Notes under the pieces: generated by a model
The model's input: the letters and a program-made list of their open reading frames with translations, nothing else
Databases searched by the model: none
What the model was told of the DNA's origin: nothing
Position numbers and translations under genes: made by a program
Shown here: positions 11,339-22,594 of the stretch, piece by piece
How positions within the stretch are numbered: the stretch's first letter is position 1
Layout of the letters: each line of letters opens with the position of its first letter
Assembly: GCA_015501585.1 (NCBI GenBank)
Contig: JADNRY010000033.1
Location: 248,001-312,000 of the forward strand
Reading direction: 5' to 3'
DNA length: 64,000 nt
Source: Rhodocollybia butyracea
Taxonomy: Eukaryota; Basidiomycota; Agaricomycetes; Agaricales; Omphalotaceae

Positions 11339-12204
11339 TAGTCTTATTAGTCTACACTTTTGTTACATTGACCTGACTAAAAAGACTCAAAGTCCCTGGC
11401 AAATCCAAGGTGCCTTGGTCATGTCCAGGATGGCTTGGTCATGTCCAGGGAAGTGGGTCATGTCCAAGCAAGTAGGCCATGACCTGGTCACCTGGGTCAA
11501 GTTGGTCATGACCAGGGGTAGGATAGGGTATGCCCTGGCAGGGATAGGGTACCTTGTGGGAGAGGAGGGAGACCTCTTGGGAGAGGTGTGGAACTTCCAG
11601 GGTAGGAGTAGAGGGTGCTGAGGGAGGAGTAGGGGATGCTTGGAAAGCAGTATAAATGCTTGGAGAAATGTCAGCCTCCAGAGTGGAATAAGATGGTGCA
11701 GGAGAGATGTCAGTTTATTATACCAGGGTACAACGCCATAGAAGCCTGTGGCCCCCACTGCCCTGGATACTCTGATACTTATCCTTTAATTTCGAAAAAA
11801 TGGGGGTTTTTGATGGGAAATTTGAAAGATCAATAAGAACTGATCTCCCATGGGACATCTAAATATATCAAAGACCCAGAAAGGGTAGAGAACATATCAG
11901 GGTATCAGGGGATGAAAAGGATCAGCCTTATCCATGTCAATCTGCATGTTATATCAAGCAATCTTTAGACTCACCTCTTTTCATTAATTTCCTTTTATGG
12001 ACATACAGCTTTGTCCTCATCCACTAAAACCAAAGGTCATCCAAAAAATATTTTGCAATCCAACCCCTTCCCACCACAGGATTGCCTTCATTTGGGGTAA
12101 GCCACCTGTTCTATGTATGGAGAAGGGGTCTGGATGCCTACTACAAGTTCTTGTCCTCATGGATAGAGTCCAGACAGTTTTTGTGGTGAGTTTGGCCATT
12201 TCCC

Positions 12205-12520
12205 AATTAGGTAGTGAAAACAGCTTTGACCTCATCCACTGCAAAAAGTTTGTGATTTCTCAATTAAGGAATAAAAACAGCTTTGGCTTCATCCACTGCA
12301 AAAGATTTGTCACTTCTTAATTAGGCAATGAAAACAGCTTTGACCTCATCCACTGCAAACTTTTGAAATTGCCTAATTAAGAAATAAAACTCTATTGAAA
12401 TAAAATTGCCTAATATAGTAATTTATCAAAAATACCAAATGTGTCTAACTCTATGAGAAAAACATAAGTGTTTGATAATTGCCTAATTTGGTAATAAAAA
12501 CAGCTTTGACCTCAGCCACT
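12205..12520. repeat. AACAGCTTTGACCTCATCCA tandem repeat
   Basis: Four imperfect units with the core AAAACAGCTTTGACCTCA lie at about 12220, 12278, 12330 and 12497, joined by AATTAGG(T/C/A)AAT spacers. The first three are spaced 50-60 bp; the fourth follows a longer A/T-rich gap. They lie inside the foldback element and encode nothing recognisable. Confidence 0.65.
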
Positions 12521-12582
12521 ATGGAAATTTAAAAATTTCCTAATATAGTAATTTTTAAAATGCCTTAAATAATGTACAACCC

Positions 12583-12748
12583 AACCTTGGACATGTCCAA
12601 CCTCACCTTGGTCATGTCCAACCTAACCTTGGTCATGTCCAAGTTGGCCTTGGTCATGTCCAAGTTGCCCCTGGTCATGTCCAATCTAACCTTGGTCATG
12701 CCCAAGTTGCCCCAGGTCATGTCCAAGCTGTCCTTGGCCAGATCCAAC
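12583..12748. repeat. CTTGGTCATGTCCAAC minisatellite (~21 bp x 8)
   Basis: About eight consecutive units of roughly 21 bp share CTTGGTCATGTCCAA. The same word recurs in the arms of the surrounding foldback element (11416-11510 and 13085-13190). In frame it would give a LDMTKVR-type repeat, but both strands are open equally, which points to repeat structure rather than a gene. Confidence 0.8.
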
Positions 12749-13561
12749 TCAGCATGAGCCAGCAGCTTCCCTTCTCTTCCCACTGCCCCATGTACCTTCA
12801 ATTAGCCCACCGAAACACTCCCCAAGGTTACACACACTTCACATGTAAACTGACATCTCTCCTGCACCATCTTATTCCACTCTGGAGGCTGACATTTCTC
12901 CCAAAGCATTTTATACTGCTTTCCAAGCATCCCCTACTCTTCCCTCAGCACCCTCTACTCCCCCTCTGTCACCCCCACTGCACCCCCTACTCCTACCCTG
13001 GAAGTTCCACACCTCTCCCAAGAGGTCTCCCTCCTCTCCCACAAGGTACCCTATCCCTGCCAGGGCATACCCTATCCTACCCCTGGTCATGACCAACTTG
13101 ACCCAGGTGACCAGGTCATGGCCTACTTGCTTGGACATGACCCACTTCCCTGGACATGACCAAGCCATCCTGGACATGACCAAGGCACCTTGGATTTGCC
13201 AGGGACTTTGAGTCTTTTTAGTCAGGTCAATGTAACAAAAGTGTAGACTAATAAGACTAATAAGTTGGGTGACTGAACTGGTTTCATCCAGAAAATTAGT
13301 AGAACAGATGTGACACTATTGCTCAAAATACACACAGGTAAGATGAGTTGGAATGTATCTATGATGCTGATGAGGGTTGGAAGTCCAGGAATAATGGAAG
13401 AGTACAAGAATGATAGCACAGTTTGCAGCGTGGTGAGACCGGGAAGAAAGAAAGAAAGAAAGATAAGCACCTGTGCTCAGTTTCAAGTATATACAAATTG
13501 TATTAGGCGTATGGATTGTATGTACAGATTTTGCAAATGATAGCACTGCAATATTGTTAAA

Positions 13562-16369
13562 CTACAACTTTGTCCTTTGGGATCGTGTTAAGCAGGCTGG
13601 AGGTTGCTCTTGAGCTACAACACTACCGCCAGTAGCTTCTCCTTCACTGTCGCCAGTTAGTACATGTCCCTGTCCATGACTGCAACTGCAGCTGTGTCCT
13701 TGATTGTGCATGCAATGATCATGAGGAATACCTTTGTTATTGACTTCAGGAGCAGGATGAGGCTCTGGGAGATGCAGTTCCACATCAATATAATTGTCCT
13801 CAGGAGCAGGAGGAGGCTCCAAGAGTTCCAAGTCTGCATCAGGAGTGCCTGTTGTAATTTAGTAACATAATTCTGAATAGGGTTTTAAAGTGCGGTGCAC
13901 AAACCGTTGGATAACTGACAACCGCACTGCACTGAACCATAGTGAGGGTAAATAAAGGTTGCACTGGTGCAGCAGTTTGCATCCAGTGCGGTTCTAGGAA
14001 ATTGAAGAATTTGCATAACTGATCAAAACCGGTGGTCAACTGGTGCAATTTACATAATGAAAATAATTTATTAACTGTGTTTTTCAAGCTTGACTTTATA
14101 TATTGTAAAGTAGATGTGATCTGGTAATCAAATTTACTTTATACTAATGTAAGAATACCTTTATACACTGTTCATAAGTAGAGATTATTTTATTACTGAA
14201 TATAACAAATTTACAGACCTGGTACTAGCTCGTCATTGGCAAGCCTGATGGCAAGTAGGGCTTCTGTGACAGCATCCACTTGTTGATGTTGGGATGACAC
14301 TGGTGGCGGCAGAAGGCATTCCAACAAATATGCCCTGGTTGTAAAATGCATAAAGTATTCTAAGATAGTTTGTCCCATTCAAACCATTGAGGAAAGTACG
14401 ATAAGCAATAAAGTCCTTCTTGTAGTTGATTTTCGAGTTTTTCCCCACAGGAGCAAATTCAGTATCGTCAGATAGCAAAAATTGAATCTAAGTCAAAAAG
14501 CTAGTTACTAAATCAGCAGGTGTCTTCAAATTGTGGACTCACAATGATAGCAGATAAAGCAATACAAGTGTTGTTAACACCTTTCACCTAGACTTGAACC
14601 AGTGCTAGAGTTGTGATGTGAAAATCACACCCTTGGCAGAGGGACTGGAACTTAATCTGGCAGTTTTAGATGGTCAGATTTAAGTCACATGCTTCTTTGG
14701 ACTTCGAGAAATCCAAAAAATTGAGGTGTCTAAACCATGATTTTAGGACAGGTGTAAGTAGACAAAAAGTTGCACTTTGAGTCTAAAATAAACGTCTATT
14801 TTACCGATTTTTCATATCCAAACTTGTTAGCAAGATATTCAATGTTCTTTATCACAGAGTCGGGCTGAGGCGGAGTGGAAAGAACATACTGCGAGGCAGA
14901 ATTACCACTCATCTTACCCAAAATTGTTGTATAAACTTCCATTCATGAGAAGGCCCTCAAAAATAGGACATTTTGAGAGCACTGTGTTGAGCTTGTTGTT
15001 GACCAAGCTAACTGTGCTACACATAGTGCAAACATGTAGCTCAGCAAGCTTCTTGCCGCAGCTCCTAATCCTAGCCTCCACCAGACTCGGCAACAAAGAT
15101 CATTGAATAGCTCAATAACAAGTTCAGATATAGAAATTTGGCAAAATAGATGTTTATTGTAGAGTCAAGACGCAACTTTTTGTCTATTTAGATATGTCCT
15201 AAAGTCATGTCTGAGACCCCCTAAAATTTCGGATTTCTCCAAGTCCAAACAAGCATGTGACTTAAATCTGACCCGCTAAAACTGCCAGATTAAGTTCCAG
15301 TCGTTTCACGGACATGGCTGATCTCAGTCATCAAAGTGTCCAAAAGAAATGACTGGCTCAAGTCTACCTTTCACCCCCCAGAGCATTCCCACAAGTGAAG
15401 ATCCATAATTGAAAGTTGAAGAATCTGAACTGAGTGATTGTTTTTCAAAAAATATTGCTCATAAAATCTTTGAAGATCAGGATAGGATATGGGTATATAC
15501 AAGGTATTGTACTCACTTTTGGTTGATATTTGTTCATAAATAGTTTAGTGTTATCCTGCTGGCTATTCAGATAGAATATTGGTGAAAATGGCAAGTTGAC
15601 TGCAGAAGAGCCCAGGAATTCCAAGAGGGATTTGAGCACCGGTGAGTCGCAACGTAGAGGACTTCCAGCCTTCAAAATCCAAATGTTGGCTTGCACACCC
15701 ACACCAGACATGATTTATCACAGCTGTACGCCCTTCTTTAGCCTGTAGCAAGAACTTCATATGAAAGAATTAGATTTACAGAAACAGGACCAAAGGAGTA
15801 GGACAAACCTTCTGTCTGAAGGGAGCATACTCTGCAGCAAGTTTACATAGGTTTCAATCGTTCAGATATAGATGTAACTCCTGCACGACTCGCAAGGCCC
15901 ATTTCAAATTTACCATCCTCGAAACACTCTGGTGACACAGGCTCAGGACTTAGTACCAGCAGGGGGCCAACACATGAACAGATCCGAGGTAGGCCATGGA
16001 AACACCATAACTATATATTTCTTCCCAAGCTTCACGATTAGTTCATGGTTGAGAAGTGGGTCTACTAAGTCTGCAGCATTTTTTTGGATTTCTGTTGTTT
16101 TGCAAGAGCAAGTTGAGATTTCAAATCAGAGTTTTGCATGCAGAGTTTTGAGTTGTGCTCAAGGATATGTTGATTCTGTTCCTGCATTTTATCAAGAACC
16201 TGGGACGATGAGGACACCCTAATGAAAACTGTAGAGTGCCACTCACCTGGCGCAAGTCATACATAGTAACATTTGCAATACTTGGGAGAGTGTAAGGTAC
16301 ATATTCAGGATCGTCTGAAATGTCTGAAATGTCTGAAATGTCTGAAATGCTTCCATCATCATCTGACAT
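13562..16369 (-). pseudogene. Broken multi-exon gene of unknown family
   Basis: The minus-strand gene starts at 16369 with an acidic N-terminus containing SDISDISDISDD, then VPYTLPSIANVTMYDLRQ and a good GTGAGT donor. The next exon begins VLDKMQEQN and is coiled-coil-like. In a run of seven A's (near 16080) the frame shifts. The continuing frame encodes LLNHELIVKLGKKYIVMVF and then shifts again before PEPVSPECFEDGKFEMGL. Later pieces include AAEYAPFRQK, FYLNSQQDNTKLF, DFIAYRTFLNGLNGTNYLR and a Pro/His-rich tail ending RSQRTKL at 13562. The gene is also split by the transposon at 14589-15366. I do not recognise the family. At least two frameshifts argue that it is dead. Confidence 0.5.
14589..15366. 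mobile_element. MULE-like MITE, copy 2 (778 bp, ~220-bp TIRs)
   Basis: The element begins TAGACTTGAACCAGT and ends ACTGGCTCAAGTCTA, the same terminus as the 123-bp element at 1436. A perfect 9-bp direct repeat, CCTTTCACC, flanks it (14580-14588, 15367-15375). The inverted arms extend imperfectly for about 220 bp on each side (shared inner words include GGAACTTAATCTGGCAG and ATTTAAGTCACATGCTT). The roughly 340-bp centre has a minus-strand frame (14914-15096) without recognisable transposase motifs, so the element is non-autonomous. Confidence 0.85.
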
Positions 16370-17051
16370 GATAAGCAATAAAGCAAAGGAAAGAGGAAAG
16401 AAGATGAATGTGAATGAAGTTCGGAAATTCCAAATTAAGTATTTGAACCCAACAATCAATAATATGTGATTGTGTGACACAAAGAACAAACACATTATTT
16501 CTAAATAATACTACCTACCAGTTGCCAGTTGTATTGTATCTAGGAAAATCCCTGGGTCTATTATCTGAAGTCTCAACTTTTTATGCTAGCTCCAATATCA
16601 AAAGCTTGAACAGACACCGATCAACATACATCTTAAGCAAGCGGAGTACTTATCCAGGTGATGCCAGTGAGGTTATTGACCAGGGATAGAGGGGAGGCAG
16701 GAATAGTTGCTGCGAATTTGTGAAAGGTGGGCCAAATCATCGTTGAATCATCGCCGAGTTGTAGATGTAGCATTGTTTATTTTGAATAGCTTTGTACTGA
16801 TAAACATCTTTGTTAGCGAGGCAGAAGGAATGCAAACTCAATTTAAGGAAAGCACGAGTTGCAGGGGATGGTTATGAGCAGGTTATGAGCGAGATGGATG
16901 ATTATAACGAGGTCATCAGGCACTCATCAGCGGACCATAATCCCGGCCCAATTATAAGCGCGGAATCAACTTTCTGACAGACCTACATCGATGTACCCAG
17001 CGAACTCAAAGCGAACATCATAGTCGCAATAGCAATATTGTAGGCCTAAAG
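16370..17051. other. No supported gene
   Basis: Upstream flank of the broken gene and left flank of a foldback element. Only short frames without recognisable features are present. Confidence 0.4.
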
Positions 17052-17812
17052 CAGTCCCCTCTATGAGGTTGACGTTAAATAAGAAACCTCGATAGAGGGG
17101 CCTGGAAAGCGGCTCCGGACCGTGGCACAGACTTCTTACGGCCATTTTAGGAAATAACTTTTACCTTCCGTTTTAGGATTTAGAGGTGGGAAAAGCACAC
17201 TTGAGCATGATTTTTGTTCATAGTACCTCCAATACAACACTTCTTCTGAATGTGTCTTCTTTGGGATACAAATAAATCGCTCTCATATCACTGTAATGGC
17301 CGCCAAATGACTCAAAAAATTAAAGCATTCTTCTCTTACGGTACTGAGTATTGACTGAGTACTGAGTCTTCGGCATTGCAACATGCCATTTTGCAGTCTG
17401 TCCTTCTCTGAAACAAGCTTGAACAACAGTTGAACGTTCTGAACCAAGAGATCCACAGCCCTGAGCCTTACGTTAAACATTAAACTTGTGCCTTGCTTGA
17501 ACTTGTGCCTTGCAGGCAATTCTTCAAAACTTTGATCCTCAATAGTGTCGAGAAAGTGTCTGAGCTTGAGAATATCGATAATACAAGAGCCATTACATCC
17601 ATTACAGGCCATTACAAGTGAAAAGTAGCTATACAAACGGAAGTACGGAACGAAAATCATGCTCAAGTATGCTTTTCCCACCTCTAAATCCTAAAACGGA
17701 AGGTAAAAGTTATTTCCTAAAACGGCCGTAAGAAGTCTGTGCCACGGTCCGGAGCCGCTTTCCAGGTCCCTCTATCGAGGATCACCAATTACCAACCTCA
17801 TAGAGGGAACTG
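17052..17812. mobile_element. 761-bp foldback element
   Basis: The ends CAGTCCCCTCTATGAGGTTG (17052) and CAACCTCATAGAGGGAACTG (ending 17812) are inverted repeats, and the arms continue for about 170 bp (to about 17222 and from about 17645). Each arm has a subterminal hairpin pairing CCTCTATGAGG with a second CCTCGATAGAGG copy. The centre holds a 132-codon minus-strand frame (17283-17681) with no recognisable domain. No clear target duplication is visible. Confidence 0.7.
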
Positions 17813-18007
17813 TCACAGGTCTAGCAATATCGTTGTGGCTGAGGTACGAACAGGAATGACATCACGCGTTTCTCAAGCTTCAAAGTTGTCTTCGTTATCT
17901 TCGTTATGTATACACGCGTATGTTATAGTCGCAAAACACCAAGTAGTACAATATTGCGTTCTTCTCACGGATGCTTATCGCGATCGCATTTCAAGTGAAA
18001 AAGAACT

Positions 18008-19153
18008 TTACTGCGCCTGACCAAAGTTGACCTTGGAAAGTGTCTTGTAGAATTCCTTGCCTGATATAAAGCGATAGTTAACAACCATTCAACGAAGAAA
18101 GGTAAAAAGAAAAGGTAAAGTAAAAAGCTTACCTTGGATAGTAGCAATCTCGAGCTCGAGTGCACTGGGTTGACGTTGACCCGCAGCCCCCGCGATCGTG
18201 CCTGGAGAAGTTAAGAACCGAAACGGTAGTTCAAAGGCCAAGTATTTCATGAAGAAGAGAAGCTACCCACCTGCACCCCATGCGGATCCTAGAATACAAA
18301 AACAAGAACATTAGATTGATTGATTGACAAGAGAAGAAGAGAAGCAAATCGAAAAAAGCAAGCGTGAGCGCAAAATAAAGTTAAAAACACCGAAAGAAAA
18401 AGAGACATTGAAATGCTTACCACCACGGACTTCATCCACGCTGGACAGCTGGGGGAACGCATGGGAGTAGCCGAATGGGACAAAGACCATTCCGTGATGA
18501 ACAAACGTCGACATGGCGTTCAACGCGGTTGTCTCCTGACCACCTCCGAGCGACGCAGTAGAGAAGAAGACGCTGACGTATTTGCCAGTTAGACCACCAG
18601 AACCCCAGAGTTTGCCGGTGGTGTCCCAGAAGACCTAGAAGAGCAAATGAGTAAATGAGTTTGAGACTCCAGTGTCGACGACCAAGGAAGAGCATGTACG
18701 TACTTTCCATTGAGCTAATACATTTTTGATCAGTATTAGTATATGCTAGTACAGATCGTTTCTCGAAAAAAGACAAAACTTACCTGGGAAGTTCCCGTAC
18801 CTCGTAGGTATGCCAAACAGGAACGCATCGAACTCGACAAGTTTGTCGGCATCAATGGTAGGGTAGTCGTGTTTTCCAGGAGCGTGCATCTTAGTGAGGA
18901 CCTCTTGGGGAAGAGTCTCGGGAACTCTAGATTATTTAACCTGTGAGACAACTGCCACTCATTGAAAGAAATGAAAAAAACGTACTGGAAGATAGTAACC
19001 GATCCACCAGCGCTTTCGATGCCAGCCTTCTCGGCCTCAGCCACTAGATGAGTTTATCGATAAGGCCCGTTGTTGCAGTGTTGAGAAAGTGAACATACAT
19101 TTCGCTACGTGACCGTACATGGAGTAGATGATGATTGCGATTTTGGGAGCCAT
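18008..19153 (-). CDS. NAD(P)H:quinone oxidoreductase, flavodoxin type
   Basis: Eight exons, with consensus splice sites, give a 206-residue protein of the WrbA / Pst2 / basidiomycete 1,4-benzoquinone reductase family: 19099-19153, 18986-19043, 18784-18926, 18704-18714, 18421-18634, 18271-18288, 18133-18201 and 18008-18060. The N-terminus IAIIIYSMYGHVAK is the flavodoxin phosphate-binding loop. FLFGIPTRYGNFP and TASLGGGQETTAL are the FMN-binding loops of this family, and length is typical (about 200). It carries out two-electron reduction of quinones with FMN and NAD(P)H, and in wood- and litter-decay fungi protects against aromatic breakdown products. Exon 4 is only 11 nt. The gene is head-to-head with FSH1 (starts 226 bp apart), so they may share a promoter. 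Confidence 0.92.
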
Positions 19154-19379
19154 GGCGGTTGCGTTTGTTGTCGATGATGGTGATGGAGAAGAAGAGGAAA
19201 AAAGAGGGACTACGAGAAGCCCTTCTCTATTTTATAAATCGGTCCAGTTAAGGGCAGGTTTATTCGCGCCATCGAAGCCTGTCGAACTTTTTAACCAATT
19301 TGGGAATCGGGAAAGATGGCCGGTACCGACACTTCACCCACGGAAAAATCTTGATCCAATGGCTCTCTACAGCTAACTA

Positions 19380-20560
19380 ATGGCTTCAGTAACACTAAAA
19401 CGAGTTCTAGTTCTTCACGGGTGAGATTTCCAGAGTATATCTTGTATACTTATCTTGCATATCAATACGATGACTGCGTGGCCAGGTATGCTCAAAACGG
19501 GTACATCCTCAGCAAGCGAGTGGGTATTTCCGCTCTTCTTTCCGCGTCATACGTGTCAACCAGCTCTGTGTACAGCTATCTGCCTTGAGAAAACAATGCA
19601 AAACTACAGTTGAATTCGGTGTGTAAATTGAATCCTATATCCAAAACTCTGACTTGATTTCCAATATCTAGTATTCGTCGATGCACCTCTTGTCCTTCAA
19701 CCTGAAGATCTATTCGACGATGAACCGACCGAACCAGAAGCAAACAAGGATCCACTGAAAGATTCAAGTGCCATAGTTCGCGGATGGTGGAAGTTTGCTG
19801 ATAAAGAAAGGACTGTATCTGTTGGATTAGAGAATTCCTTGGGCTATTTGAAAGGCGTATTGGAAGCAGCAGTCACGGAAGGCAAGGTCTTCGATGGTAT
19901 TTTTGGCTTTAGGTGCGCTTTCAGTCGTATCGATCCCTATCTATTCACTTATATCGATACAGTCAGGGTGCAGGCATGGCGGCAATTCTCGCTGCATTAC
20001 TCGAAGACCCATCTAAACGACATCCCGACTTTTCCACCAATGGCAACCCTCCGCATCCACCCGTGTATGTTATACGTTCCATCGTACATCTCAATCAGCC
20101 CTTGACACTCATCTTCACATTCAAAGGTCATTCTGCGTGTGTGCAGCAGGCTTCCTCCCAAAATTTCCTGCCGCTGCTTCAATTATATCTCCAACATCCG
20201 GCCTCAATACGGTGACACTTCATATATCCGGCGTGGCTGACCAAATCATTCCAATCGCGAGAGCCAACCAGTTGGTAGCTATAACGCCAAATAGAAGAGT
20301 CGAAACACACGATGGCGGTAAGCACCCTCTCCCGTTCGTTCTTTCCCATATCGTACATAATTCTGTTGCTCAAAGGTCACTATGTGCCTTCGAAAACACC
20401 TTGGCGCAAGTTCATCGCCGCTTGGCTCAAGGATCCGACAGATACCAGTATTGTGTCGCCTGAAGCGACGGCGGATCCGGGAACAGCCGACTCTAATACC
20501 TCCACACCTAGTATCGCGAGTTCAAATACCGCTAGTCCCAGCCCTGTTCCAGAACGATAG
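19380..20560 (+). CDS. FSH1-type serine hydrolase
   Basis: Seven exons (19380-19420, 19486-19519, 19576-19618, 19672-19912, 19963-20064, 20127-20317, 20376-20560) encode 278 residues of the fungal/animal FSH (family of serine hydrolases, OVCA2-like) alpha/beta-hydrolase group. VLVLHGYAQNG at the N-terminus is the oxyanion-hole region. GFSQGAGMA holds the nucleophilic serine. SGVADQIIP contains the acid, and HDGGHYVP the catalytic histidine. The C-terminal tail is Ser/Thr/Pro-rich. All junctions keep phase, and the intron before the nucleophile splits its serine codon. The physiological substrate is unknown for most family members. It faces a remnant of MTQ2 downstream; a second, decayed copy lies at 23128-23564. 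Confidence 0.9.
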
Positions 20561-20635
20561 ACGACTACGCAGGACTGCATTGCATTATAGAAACTTTTTC
20601 CAAAAACGGTTCTATTATATGTCGACGTAGTGGAT

Positions 20636-20925
20636 TCAACTCGTACTCCACCTCGGGAAATAACCTCGCGTTCATGGCTTTCAGGCCATCGATATCCGCT
20701 TCCAGCGCGTCTAAGAGTGAAAATTAGCACTGCGAGTCCGAATTGCAAGTCTGAATTCGAATGTTTCGTTGAAGAATTAAGCAAAAAGCACAGAAAAAAA
20801 AGATGTATGAGTACGCATTGGAGTGCTTTCTATCAGTGAAATCGAAATGCTATAACCTGCTGGTTCGTTACACATGTTCATAGTCCTGATAGATGGGAGA
20901 GATCTGGCGTGGGGAACCATCACAA
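20636..20925 (-). pseudogene. MTQ2 remnant (5' exons only), copy 1
   Basis: Reverse-strand sequence matches exons 1 and 2 of the intact MTQ2 gene at 23696-24710: a PxARSLPSI-like version of exon 1 near 20880 and LLDALEAD followed by LKAMNA near 20665-20710. The sequence between FSH1 and this remnant is homologous to the FSH1-MTQ2 spacer in copy 2, up to about 20650. There it jumps straight into exon 2, so roughly 850 bp with exons 3-6 has been deleted. The NPPY catalytic motif is absent and the remnant cannot be active. Confidence 0.75.
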
Positions 20926-20930
20926 TTCCA

Positions 20931-21250
20931 GTCTCTTTTGCATCTACCCCTCCCATCGACGATCGTACATCCGGGCAAAACTTGGACTCCACTAGTGGCT
21001 GGCCACCGGCTACCACTCAGCTTACGCCCATACACAACGCCATCCGGCACACTGCACGGAAACAAGCCAGGAAGTTGACGTCTGTACTTACAACCCCAAG
21101 CACCTTAGCACCAGCCCTGTGTGCTGCCAGATCAACACCAATATCCACTCCGTCTGCAGCCCGCTGCCGTGACGAGTCAATCCGCCAAGCTTCGAACCAG
21201 TCATATATACACAACGTGATTCTCATTCCCAGAATGCCACACGGACAAAG
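20931..21250 (-). other. Coding-like minus-strand segment, unidentified
   Basis: Two blocks on the minus strand look protein-like and are separated by a plausible GTAAGT...GCAG intron: RAADGVDIGVDLAAHRAGAK and VPDGVVYGRKLSGSRWPA. I do not recognise the family, no start or stop can be assigned, and the segment abuts the MTQ2 remnant. It may be a relic of another gene. Confidence 0.25.
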
Positions 21251-22030
21251 TACTACCGTAAGCTTATCTCGCTTGAACTCGTTCGATAATCTACACTTTA
21301 AGTCTATCCTCCCAGATCCCCCCCCCCCCCAGGCAAGCTGAGTAGTTCATCTCTATCTCTTCATCCTCCGAGTAATTTAAAGATCACTCAAACATCCAGT
21401 CTTACTTCCCCACGGCTTGGGGAGTATCTGGGGAGTATACTTGAGTGACATTCTACTACAACGCATGACAGAAATGTCGATTCTCTACAATGAAAATATG
21501 TACTGAGTTTCGGGTAAGTGTGGGGTAAGTCCTGAGGTAAGTCCTTCCCTGACTCGGATGTAAGGGCTGTTCGCAAAAATAACGACTTTAATTAATTGGG
21601 CACTCAGATAAGAACTGATAAGAGCCGATGGATAGGTCATCAGTCCAAGGCTCTATCTGGCTCCATGCATAGGACTGATAGCAGTGGCCATTTCAGTTCA
21701 GTCAGGCAGCATAATTGGCTCTCGTTCAATCATAAGCAGTCGCGATTTGTGCTGCAAACAGCTCTCAGCCCCTTCCCAAGCCAACCCATTTGCAGGTTCG
21801 CGAATAGCGGCTCCAACGGTGGCTCCAACCACCAGTGTGAGCAGGTGTATAAGAGCCCAGTGTTTTTACCCCGCCTGACGCATTTCCACAGTTGATCTGT
21901 GTCTTCATCACCCAGTTTTTTTAAAAAGGGGATCTTCGGCATTGGAGCTGGCTTTCACTTGCCTCAAAGTTAAACGTTGAACGTATAAGAACATTCTCAT
22001 CGGAAATTCTACAAAACATTAACGACAGAA
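21251..22030. other. No supported gene
   Basis: Includes a run of twelve C's near 21320 and short frames only. It probably contains the promoter of the secreted-protein gene that starts at 22031. Confidence 0.35.
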
Positions 22031-22594
22031 ATGTTTTTCCTTTTATCTTCCCGTACCGTTATTACTTCCTTCGTCTTCATTCTACTCCAACTTGGAGTCA
22101 ATGCGCTCCCGGTCCTGCAATCACGAGTGGATGAACATGCTCCTCCTCAGGCGGCGCCTAGCTCACAAAGCGGTGTCCAAGTCGATCCTGACAGAGTTGA
22201 AGTTGGTGTTCGTTATGTCACTTTTGTGGGTGTTTACCGAGTTTTTCTCATTCAATCTACGTTGACAAACATTCTCATGTTGAATCCTTTGGTGATGACA
22301 GGAAGCGGCAAATGAGTTGAATTTTATAGGAGAACCTATTCCTATACCGGCTAGGGGAAGACAACTCGGAGAAGGATTATATCTATCTCGTCAGTTGGGC
22401 AAGTTTCCGGGTAAGTAACCGATTTACATATACTTGAAGTATTGGAACAAGGTTTTCTTTGCTAGGTAAGCTTTGGAAAGACGCTTGGGAGGTAGGTCTC
22501 GACTGTTTGCCCGTCTAGCAACTTCTTCTACTAAGCACTGATTTGATGTGCCTGCAGCGGGCTGTAGCACTACCGCGAAGTTAGAATCACTTTA
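22031..22594 (+). CDS. Small putative secreted protein
   Basis: The ATG at 22031 opens a clear signal peptide (hydrophobic ITSFVFILLQLGVNALPV, cleavage likely after the ALP region) followed by a Pro/Gln/Ser-rich linker and VEVGVRYVTF. A GTGGGT donor there and a GACAG acceptor lead to EAANELNFIGEPIPIPARG and QLGEGLYLSRQL, then a short exon KLWKDAWE. The 3' end is unresolved: one reading stops soon after RAVALPR at about 22594, but VILYNDMIPVPG encoded near 22650 suggests one more exon. The GxGLY-type loop is reminiscent of ADP-ribosyltransferase-fold proteins, but this is a weak resemblance and I make no functional claim. Confidence 0.45.

Larger units (their letters stand above)
11339..13260. 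mobile_element. 1.9-kb foldback element with tandem repeats
   Basis: The two ends are long inverted repeats: left arm 11339-11714 (about 376 bp) and right arm 12847-13260 (about 414 bp). Both begin TTAGTCTTATTAGTCTACAC, read inward. The arms contain repeated GGTCATGTCCA words. The interior carries two tandem repeat families, annotated separately. No transposase was seen and no target duplication is evident. Frames inside the two arms are mirror copies and not independent genes. Confidence 0.75.

Noticed and set aside
12565..12801. LDMTKVR-type repeat protein on the minus strand
   Set aside because: The opposite strand is equally open over the same minisatellite. The frame is a by-product of a 21-bp repeat.
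16121..16495. 124-codon minus-strand ORF running through the acidic N-terminus
   Set aside because: The true ATG and splice donor (16369, 16247) define the exon. The ORF simply reads through the intron and upstream flank.
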